Assembly (NCBI GenBank): GCA_015231685.1
Contig: JADGBA010000005.1
Coordinates: 2,616 to 24,722 of the forward strand
Reading direction: 5' to 3'
Length of the DNA: 22,107 nt
DNA from: Candidatus Omnitrophota bacterium
GTDB taxonomy: Bacteria > Omnitrophota > Gorgyraeia > 2-02-FULL-51-18 > JAGOUK01
Below are positions 14,201 through 19,305 of the stretch, piece after piece (within the stretch, counting starts at the first letter, position 1; every line of letters begins with the position of its first letter). Position numbers and translations under genes: made by a program. Below the pieces are notes generated by a model, which searched no databases, was not told the origin of the DNA, and saw only the letters and a list, made by a program, of their open reading frames with translations.

Positions 14201-17200
14201 CATCAACAGCAAGTCCCAAGAGGTCATCGACCAGCTGAAGGCCGCCGTTGCGAAGGAACAAGCGACACGGCAGGAGCTGGCCCAAAAATTCCGCCAGAAT
14301 CTGGACGCCTCCGCAAAGATGCAGTCCCTTTTGGATACCGCGAACAAGGACCGCCAGGCACTGAAGGACCGTCTGCAGGCCGAGACCGAACGCCTTCGTC
14401 AAGCCGAAGCCGCGCGGGCCTCCGTCGAAAAGGAGCTGACCCAAAGCCGCGAGAAGCTTGAGAAGGCCTCGATTGATTTTGAACGCTACGAGCAAATGGC
14501 GCTTCGCGTTCAAGCCGTCGAAAAGGAAAAGGCAGGCATTTTGCAGGAAGTCGAAAACCTCAAAACCCTGGTCGCCGATCTCAAAACCAGTCTCACCCTC
14601 CAGGAGCAGTCGCTTGATGAGGCGGAAGAGGACAACCTGAACTTCTTCTGGGATTCCTTCCAGGATCTTCAGGACTCCCAAAACAAAGTCGCCGAACTCA
14701 AAGCGCAACTTGCGGAGCGCGCCGACATCGCACGGCAGGATCTCGACCGTCTCCGGCTGGACCTGGAAAACGCCCAGCGCGACCTCAAGCGCAACCAACA
14801 GGCCCTCGGTCAGTCCGAAGCAGACCGCAAGACACTTGAAACCGCGCTCATCGCCTCTCGTGACGAGCAGAAGCGACTGGAGCAATCCGCTGCCCAGGCA
14901 GCCGCAGAAACAACCCGGATTCGCGAGGCCCTCGAATCATCCAAACAAGCCAATCAGGAGTTGTCCCAAAAACTCTCCGCCGCCCTTCCGGAAGCGGAAA
15001 AGCTCCGGGCCGCCAACGCCGATCTCGAGTCACGGATCTCGCATTTGCAAAAAAACACCGAGGAGCTTCACGCCCGGCTTGCCGCAGAGCGCCAAAACGC
15101 CGAAGCGCTCCAGGCCCAGCTCAAAGAGTCGCAGTCCTCAAACCAACGGCTGTCCAAGGAGCTCGAATCCGCGAAGCTTTCGGCGGCCCAGAAGGCCGAG
15201 TTGGCCTCTAAGCTCGAACAGTCTTCGGCCCGTGAAGCCGCATTAAACCAGGAGCTCTCCGCCGCCCGCAAGCGGGTCGCCGATCTTGAAGCCGCACTCC
15301 AGAAATCCGGAAACCTCCAAAAAGAGCTCAGCGAAGTCCAAAAGGCGAAGGCGGGTCTTGCCTCCCGGCTAGATGAGTCTTCTTCCCGGGAAGCGGCATT
15401 GACGGCACAGCTTTCCGCCGCCCAATCGCGGATTGAGGACATCGCCGCGGCCGGAAAGAAAGATCAAGAGATGGGCCGTGAAGCCCTCCGGAAGCTCGAG
15501 GCCGCCCAGAACCGCGTGAAGGAGCTCGAGGCCGCCTCGCAGAATTCCGCCGCGCTCAAACAACAGCTGGACGAGGCCCGTCAGACGGAAGCTGAGCTCA
15601 GAGCCAAGTTCGACAAGATCCTGGAGCTCAACCGCACCCTGACCCAAAAGGTTCAGGAACTCGACAAGGCGCAGAAGGAATCCGCCGTGGCCCAGAACCG
15701 CCTGAATGAACTCCAAAAATCCCAGGCTGAGCTTGCCGGCAGACTGGAAACCTCCTCCGCCAGGGAAGCGGCATTGAGCGGACAGCTTTCCGACGCCCAG
15801 AACCGCGTGAAGGAGCTCGAGGCCGCCTCGCAGAATTCCGCCGCGCTCAAACAACAGCTGGACGAGGCCCGTCAGACGGAAGCTGAGCTCAGAGCCAAGT
15901 TCGACAAGATCCTGGAGCTCAACCGCACCCTGACCCAAAAGGTTCAGGAACTCGACAAGGCGCAGAAGGAATCCGCCGTGGCCCAGGCCCAGCTTACTGA
16001 AACGCAAAAGGCAAAAGCGGACCTCACCTCCAAACTCGAAGCGTCCGCGGCGCGGGAAGCAGCTCTGAATCAACAACTGGCTTCCGCGCAGGACCGGATC
16101 CGCCAGATCGCCGAGGCCGGCCAGAAGGACCAGGCCATGGGCCGCGAAGCCATCCAAAAACTCGAAGCCGCCGAACAACGCCTGCGCGAACTCGCAAAGA
16201 CCGCAGAACGTTCAGCGAATCTCGAAAAAGAAATCGACGCAATGCGTCAAAACGCCGCCAACACGGAAGCGCTCCAAGCCCGCGTCAAGGAACTCGAGTC
16301 TTCGGGCCGTACTCTCGAGACCCGTCTTCAGGAATCCTCCGCGGCCGCGAACACACTTCAGGAGAAGCTCGCCCAACTCCAGAACCACAACACCGCCCTC
16401 AACCAGCAAATGGAGAATCTGCGCGCCAATCAGTCCCAGAATTCCGGACTGGAAAAGGAGCTCGGATCCAAACTTGAAGCGGCCCAGAACCAGAACAACG
16501 AGATGCAGGCCCGGATCGGCTCCCTCCGGGAGGCCAACCAGACCCTCTCGGCCAAACTTGAGGAAGCCATCAAGAGAGAGGCCGAATTCCGTCAGAATCT
16601 CGAAAACCTCAAAAACCGCAGCGCCGAAGCCGAACGCGAACTGCAAACGCTCAAGAGCCGGCAGGGAACCGAAAAGCAGCTCCGCGAAGAAAACGACCAC
16701 CTGCGGTTCAAACTTCGGGAACTCGAAAGCCTTCAGGCCCTCTCCTCTCTCGATACCGCGGATGTGGCCCTCTCCGGCAGCGAGGCCGAGAACGCACTGA
16801 TGGAACGCCTGAACCGTGCCCGCGAAGTCCTCAAAACCTCGGAAGGCCAGAGGGTCATGGCCGAAACGCTGGTCGAAAAACTCCGCGCCGAGGTCCTCGA
16901 TGCCGAAGCGGGACGCAGGAATCTCTCTGTGGATCTCGAACAAGTCCGCAAAAATCTCACAGCGGCCGAGTCACGTGTCGTCGGTCTGGAGAACGAGAAT
17001 AAACTTCTCGAGATGAATGTCCTCAAGCTCACCCAGGCCAACGCCGATGCCCAAAAAGCCCGGGCTGTTGTGCAGGCAGAAGTCCAAAAGATGCAAACCG
17101 ACCTGGATGCCGCCCGCGCGGGTGCCTCCAAAGCGAAGATCTACGCCGGAGAACTGGAGAAGGCCCGGCAAGCCCTCAATTCCTACCAGGGCCAGATCAA

Positions 17201-18116
17201 TCAACTCAAGGACATGGCCGCGCGCAACCAGAAAGCCCTCGAGACCATGACCGAGCGTGCCAACAAGGCCGCGGAAATCGAGCCTGCCTTCAAGGAGCTT
17301 CAAGGCAAGCACACCGCGCTCCTGGAAACGTTCCGTTCCCGGGAAGCTCAGTTCAAAGACCAGCTGTCCAAGTCCAACGAGCTCCTGACAGAATCCGGCA
17401 AGAAGTTCGCCGCTCTCCAGAAGGAAGCTGACAAACTGCGAATCGAGGCCAATAAAGAGGTTCCGGTCGACCGCTCCGCCGAGGTTCAGGCTCTGAGCCA
17501 ACAGCTTTCGGAGCTCAAAAGCAATCTCTCCCAGACGGCCCTGCGCTATGAGGAGGCTGAGAAGGCCCGCGCCAATCTTGAATCCCGGCTGTTGGCCCTG
17601 CAGAAGGAACGCGCGGCGACAAATGTTGCGGCCGTTACTCCCGCAAAGGTCATGACCACCCCCAAAGCGGTCCGGGTGGTCCAGGAACCCCCCGCGATGG
17701 CACCCGTCACCCGCGGAGCCCCCCAAACAGCTGTCGAGTCGGTGCCATCCGCTCCGGCCTCGGTCATGAACATTTCCAGAAATACGCTCGGCAGGCTTTC
17801 CGCGATCCGGGCGTTGCGTCTGGCCCAGATGAATCCGGCAGAACGTTCCCAGGCCGAAGCGGCCGCCGAAGCCCCGGCCCGCGGCAAAATCGTCATCTTC
17901 CGGCCCGAGAACGACTATCTGCTTCTGACGCTGGAAAACCTCCCTATTTTCAGGGAGGACGACAAGCTCCGTCTCTACATCAACGGTCAGCCGGTCTATG
18001 ATGTGGAAGTCCGCAAGAAGGGTGACTACAATCTGGCAACACTGAAGATTATCGGCCGGTTTGACATCCCCGACAACTTCGCCAAAGGCGACGTGTTCGA
18101 AGTCCGCAAATTCTAA
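8214..18116 (+). CDS. Giant exported coiled-coil protein (3300 aa) with TPR-like N-terminus and C-terminal beta domain
   Basis: This is an uninterrupted 9.9-kb gene without a recognised family name. A signal peptide (basic start, hydrophobic core, cleavage probably after AFA at 27) is followed by a TPR-like module (about 31-62) clearly related to that of the preceding protein: DYENGVSYYL to HPGH, then a QQWIEVLQNLQ helix. From about 96 to 3130 it is almost continuous Glu/Gln/Lys/Leu/Ala-rich heptads with very few prolines. I find no cysteine after the signal peptide and only two tryptophans, one in an unusual NFFWDSF patch (2143-2149). Two long internal blocks are perfectly duplicated at DNA level. 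A Pro/Ala/Val linker (about 3140-3185) leads to a beta-rich terminal domain (3224-3300, starting GKIVIFRP, ending GDVFEVRKF). There is no Walker or hinge motif, so it is not SMC-like, and no lipobox or sortase signal. A periplasmic or surface spacer, fibre or scaffold is inferred. Confidence 0.9.
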   Translation: MQSRLKRPLAVVLAAVFISTQCPFAFAVEEDYENGVSYYLKNDYENAKRSFGSYLKDHPGHAGAQQWIEVLQNLQSTGSLSQYSVETMPLPGSATPADRARLESAMKELNLLKGQIAFQTAEISEERSAQLDQLEEISQLLAQTRKRYETEQSSRIGIENQLLTLQQQYDEVRQQTTGADPVAELEAQAEFAALRKKLSTTLKSYAESEKERFGLLRNIDTLKSEKTALAQEIQELARDREKLREDFRQKEVKFQDRIQKINASLEETSQNFRGLYEHKLQLEEELKAKTAAENEHQAELAAMESQYGEAQARLRAMDSSRTDVESRLRQSEASEAELRSEIERLNALMAEREQSLSSAAAAQAELEQNLRAVSGQNQDLEPQIEQLRTALKSVQSEFQNTDQRQKDLIKSLEASRQTLQARLNSAQTSRKDLESELNETQSRLEQSGQDLEAITQKKSELASRIQELEASGAALNQELEASRKALRDKQAELDTVRSAEERTRAQFDESRLQLQKERGSSSGKDKVIAGLREDLRKTQEKEAALSARSQELETAYAQLSAEFEKTEKNRIAFEGIRASLASRESELTAKLRDEQARRGELEGLLKDASERQESLERDLAARTQALEKTNLQLEELTLNRSQSEAKLKEASAREAKLETDLKKRLNAFDLLHADREALLSERNGLSAEITEARSSLEQITADYRAAQERISELSSKLEDSVKKSAGIEQALDTAHKALEAQKSRSESFHQQSRELTARLDESIRNEALLSRQLAETKSAVSGTSGELEQVQNARAELENILTKERQASAALTQELDALKANHQKTMSVVKELEAERQDLEARMASSSRSAEELSSKLAGTQKALESANSAKAAVQEELETASGKLADTEAQRAELAALLKDAHIQQEQMEKQSADQQETIASLKARVAEMETSESHLASRIRETQSTLSQTDKEIARLEREKSALDAKLAKEAETNNTQTQVMENLRKELMSKTQTLEEIQRQDTSLKNQLAASELARQGAEKELSRLRSAAKATDEQLQSALETQKELEARQAESQKETASLQAALKDTQTRLETLAPQHQKAVEETAELRKALSASAEKEQSLSGQLQTAVANYDKTRAGYQDLMERASQIEKALADSQAREKVLKERNATLVLELEKSAQEINALKNSGVELAQKDAAIRQAEQRAAELEQQKKTLEDEAAKLRHNENTFNARITALNQNLVKAADAINLLKENQAALQSQLGESQKTNTALVTENQRLAAEIESFTEEIRKTGDARAELESRFTQSSEENAKLQERLAQIQTDLARSGKEVKDLSRARAGLEKDLSDSQAKNRQLETAFQKMRSSGAEADKALQSSEASRQKLEADLARSREQQKALSEELNKAQSALRAAEERQAQLERTRARMESEARSAAQNRAAIEIQLKKTTEAFQTTAATLEASEKTKAESQKQLAGVKADFQKASQNQVLLEKKIGTLEASLESSAQAAQKAEATQKETLERLGNLQKERDQLSQERDSLSQKLAASREYIGNLDKRSKEETQMREQMAAKLEASLKEKALLNSQMAEAQEAFKAELAKSQKALDELRRSTDALKSEKAGLEKSLSEEKARQARTASEFETTTAKLTQLTDAHRLAQKSNAELAKAKSDLEEQLAAAEAADLKRQNELQTVQKNLQETQKSYQDLKESQTALVAEKENLQKKAASLSEELEATRESMKEVEARSQDLSRTQSEMQSRLAASEASAQKLSDELAKVQEKLKEATQAFEKTRQTGDALSKDIEARQKNEDRLKAELAQSRKAMEELTRAAEALRSEKAALEASVQQLQKEGASFNQKLAQARKTINEMGQSEKKNQAANAELERSRAELETKLAESLKTETALRKQLEEARSAAQNQAGINSKSQEVIDQLKAAVAKEQATRQELAQSRKALEASAQEAQKTINEMKQSAQKSQAANAELERSRAELETKLAESLKTETALRKQLEEARSAAQNQAGINSKSQEVIDQLKAAVAKEQATRQELAQKFRQNLDASAKMQSLLDTANKDRQALKDRLQAETERLRQAEAARASVEKELTQSREKLEKASIDFERYEQMALRVQAVEKEKAGILQEVENLKTLVADLKTSLTLQEQSLDEAEEDNLNFFWDSFQDLQDSQNKVAELKAQLAERADIARQDLDRLRLDLENAQRDLKRNQQALGQSEADRKTLETALIASRDEQKRLEQSAAQAAAETTRIREALESSKQANQELSQKLSAALPEAEKLRAANADLESRISHLQKNTEELHARLAAERQNAEALQAQLKESQSSNQRLSKELESAKLSAAQKAELASKLEQSSAREAALNQELSAARKRVADLEAALQKSGNLQKELSEVQKAKAGLASRLDESSSREAALTAQLSAAQSRIEDIAAAGKKDQEMGREALRKLEAAQNRVKELEAASQNSAALKQQLDEARQTEAELRAKFDKILELNRTLTQKVQELDKAQKESAVAQNRLNELQKSQAELAGRLETSSAREAALSGQLSDAQNRVKELEAASQNSAALKQQLDEARQTEAELRAKFDKILELNRTLTQKVQELDKAQKESAVAQAQLTETQKAKADLTSKLEASAAREAALNQQLASAQDRIRQIAEAGQKDQAMGREAIQKLEAAEQRLRELAKTAERSANLEKEIDAMRQNAANTEALQARVKELESSGRTLETRLQESSAAANTLQEKLAQLQNHNTALNQQMENLRANQSQNSGLEKELGSKLEAAQNQNNEMQARIGSLREANQTLSAKLEEAIKREAEFRQNLENLKNRSAEAERELQTLKSRQGTEKQLREENDHLRFKLRELESLQALSSLDTADVALSGSEAENALMERLNRAREVLKTSEGQRVMAETLVEKLRAEVLDAEAGRRNLSVDLEQVRKNLTAAESRVVGLENENKLLEMNVLKLTQANADAQKARAVVQAEVQKMQTDLDAARAGASKAKIYAGELEKARQALNSYQGQINQLKDMAARNQKALETMTERANKAAEIEPAFKELQGKHTALLETFRSREAQFKDQLSKSNELLTESGKKFAALQKEADKLRIEANKEVPVDRSAEVQALSQQLSELKSNLSQTALRYEEAEKARANLESRLLALQKERAATNVAAVTPAKVMTTPKAVRVVQEPPAMAPVTRGAPQTAVESVPSAPASVMNISRNTLGRLSAIRALRLAQMNPAERSQAEAAAEAPARGKIVIFRPENDYLLLTLENLPIFREDDKLRLYINGQPVYDVEVRKKGDYNLATLKIIGRFDIPDNFAKGDVFEVRKF
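13779..14286 (+). repeat. Direct duplication, 214-bp identical copies at 294-bp period
   Basis: Positions 13779-13992 and 14073-14286 are identical base for base by eye. The period of 294 bp is 98 codons, exactly 14 heptads. Both copies encode the same 71 residues, from AANAELERS to QATRQELAQ. Similarity continues upstream at protein level (KTINEM in both), so the duplicated unit is close to the full 98 residues. Confidence 0.95.
15503..15986 (+). repeat. Direct duplication, 193-bp identical copies at 291-bp period
   Basis: Positions 15503-15695 and 15794-15986 are identical base for base by eye, at a period of 291 bp (97 codons). The copies encode the stretch from QNRVKELEAASQ to QKESAVAQ. 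They sit in a wider family of diverged units, marked by REAAL at 15231, 15387, 15762 and 16053 and by a KDQxMGREA motif near 15466 and 16126. Confidence 0.95.
17883..18113 (+). other. C-terminal beta-rich domain of the giant protein
   Basis: Residues 3224-3300 have a composition opposite to the coiled coil: alternating hydrophobic residues, Gly and Asn turns (GKIVIF, NDYLLLTLEN, RLYINGQPVYDVEV, GDVFEVRKF). The pattern resembles small SH3-like or MreC-type beta-barrel domains that end some bacterial coiled-coil envelope proteins, with a GK-V opening and a final GD-x-x-x-V-R. This is pattern similarity only. The domain is probably the folded end that binds a partner or anchors the fibre. Confidence 0.55.
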
Positions 18117-18173
18117 AAAATTAAGGGGGGACTGTCCCGGCCCTTCTGGGACTGTCCCCCCTTAATTTTTTTT
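18117..18173. terminator. Bidirectional hairpin terminator between the giant gene and gmd
   Basis: Arms 18117-18138 and 18148-18169 pair at 21 of 22 positions, with one central T-T mismatch and a 9-nt loop. An A tract lies on the left, beginning inside the giant gene's TAA stop, and a T tract of eight on the right. It can stop plus-strand transcription from the coiled-coil operon and minus-strand transcription from gmd. Confidence 0.8.
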
Positions 18174-18194
18174 GAATTTTTTTGGGACTGTCCC
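18128..18194. repeat. Three GGGACTGTCCC palindromes (REP-like)
   Basis: The 11-bp palindrome GGGACTGTCCC occurs at 18128-18138, 18148-18158 and 18184-18194. The second and third are direct repeats with flanking CCC-TTAATTTTT or CCC-TTTAATTTTT tails, while the first lies in inverted flanks. The arrangement looks like an extragenic repeat element inserted between two convergent genes. No transposase is nearby. Confidence 0.7.
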
Positions 18195-18220
18195 CCCTTT
18201 AATTTTTTCTTGTACTTAAC

Positions 18221-19213
18221 CTACCTGAGCTGAGAAGCCACCGCTTGCATATCCGCATCCACCATGATGCGAACAAGCTTCTTGAACGAGGTGCGGGGCT
18301 TCCAGCCGAGCTTCCGCTTGGCCTTACGGCAGTCCCCCTGCAGGAAGTCGACTTCGAGCGGACGGTAGTACCGCTTGTCAATTTCGACGTATTTTTTCCA
18401 GTCGAGGCCCGCATAACCGAAGGATTCCGTCAAAAACTCCCGTACGGAATGCATCTCACCGGTAGCGATCACATAATCATCGGCCTTCTTCTGTTGAAGC
18501 ATCATCCACATCGCTTCGACATAATCCGGAGCATAACCCCAGTCACGTTCGGAATCGAGATTACCCAGATAGAGCTTCTTCTCAAGACCATGCTTGATCC
18601 TGGCCAGCGCCCGGGTGATTTTGCGCGTCACAAAGGTTTCGCCGCGCCGGGGCGACTCGTGGTTGAAGAGAATGCCGTTGCACGCGTAGATGCCGTGGCC
18701 TTCCCGGTAATTGACTGTGGTCCAGTAGGCATAGAGCTTTGCCACCGCATAAGGGCTCACCGGCCGGAAGGGGGTATTTTCGGATTGCGGCGCGGGCGAA
18801 CGCCCAAAAAGCTCGCTGGAGGAAGCCTGATAATAACGTGTCGGAATGCGCGTTTCCCGGATTCCTTCCAGAATTCTCAGCGCCCCCAATGCCGTGATCT
18901 CCGAAGTGTACTCAGGAATATCAAAACTCACCTTCACATGGCTCTGAGCAGCCAGATTGTATACCTCGTGGGGGTTCACGCTTTTAAGGATCTGATTGAT
19001 GGAACTCGCGTCATTGAGATCACCATAAATCAGATGCAGACGCTTTTTGGGTGCGTGCGGGTCCTGATAGATCACGTCCAGCCGTCCCGTGTTGAATGAA
19101 CTTGAACGCCGGATGATCCCATAGACCTCATACCCTTTACCCAGAAGAAGTTCCGCCAGATAAGAGCCGTCCTGACCCGTAATTCCCGTAATAAGCGCGC
19201 GCTTTCTTGTCAT
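18221..19213 (-). CDS. gmd: GDP-mannose 4,6-dehydratase
   Basis: This 330-residue NADP-dependent extended SDR enzyme converts GDP-D-mannose to GDP-4-keto-6-deoxymannose, the first step to GDP-fucose, GDP-rhamnose or GDP-perosamine for surface polysaccharides. Visible features are the Rossmann loop GITGQDG (10-16), RRSSSFNTGR (35-44), the active-site SSSELFG (131-137), YxxxK as Tyr155 and Lys159, and the family-diagnostic NHESPRRGETFVTRK (184-198). Length is a little short of many GMDs (about 340-370) but all motifs are present. The ATG at 19213 follows a purine-rich GAGGGGGG; a TGATAAAAT extended -10 lies about 40 bp upstream. No second sugar-nucleotide gene is adjacent, so the final sugar cannot be told. 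Confidence 0.95.
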   Translation of the reverse strand: MTRKRALITGITGQDGSYLAELLLGKGYEVYGIIRRSSSFNTGRLDVIYQDPHAPKKRLHLIYGDLNDASSINQILKSVNPHEVYNLAAQSHVKVSFDIPEYTSEITALGALRILEGIRETRIPTRYYQASSSELFGRSPAPQSENTPFRPVSPYAVAKLYAYWTTVNYREGHGIYACNGILFNHESPRRGETFVTRKITRALARIKHGLEKKLYLGNLDSERDWGYAPDYVEAMWMMLQQKKADDYVIATGEMHSVREFLTESFGYAGLDWKKYVEIDKRYYRPLEVDFLQGDCRKAKRKLGWKPRTSFKKLVRIMVDADMQAVASQLR

Positions 19214-19253
19214 GATCCCCCCTCTGATTTTGGTGATGTTTTATGACTGACGC

Positions 19254-19262
19254 ATTTTATCA
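19254..19262 (-). promoter_or_regulatory. Putative extended -10 of gmd
   Basis: The minus strand reads TGATAAAAT here, an extended -10 predicting a start near 19247 and a leader of about 34 nt before the gmd ATG. A G-rich Shine-Dalgarno-like sequence (19217-19224) precedes the start. No good -35 is seen. Confidence 0.45.
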
Positions 19263-19287
19263 CAAGAACCACCCCCAAAATAATCTG

Positions 19288-19296
19288 TGCTACAAT
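19288..19296 (+). promoter_or_regulatory. Extended -10 of thiC with a 3-nt leader
   Basis: TGCTACAAT is an extended -10; its hexamer ends 9 bp before the thiC ATG at 19306, predicting +1 near 19303. No Shine-Dalgarno sequence fits between. The 92-bp divergent region with gmd holds no TPP riboswitch core. Confidence 0.55.
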
Positions 19297-19305
19297 AGCC
19301 CACCT

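Noticed and set aside
13761..14885. 374-codon open frame on the minus strand inside the giant gene
   Set aside because: It mirrors the duplicated coiled-coil codons (Leu/Phe/Gly-rich antisense of Glu/Lys/Ala codons) and contains the same duplication; no promoter or ribosome site.
8214..18116. SMC, Rad50 or other ATPase identity for the giant protein
   Set aside because: No Walker A/B, signature or hinge motif is seen, and a signal peptide is present.
19243..19305. Longer ThiC start at 19243
   Set aside because: The extra 21 residues are encoded across the predicted promoter and have no conserved character.
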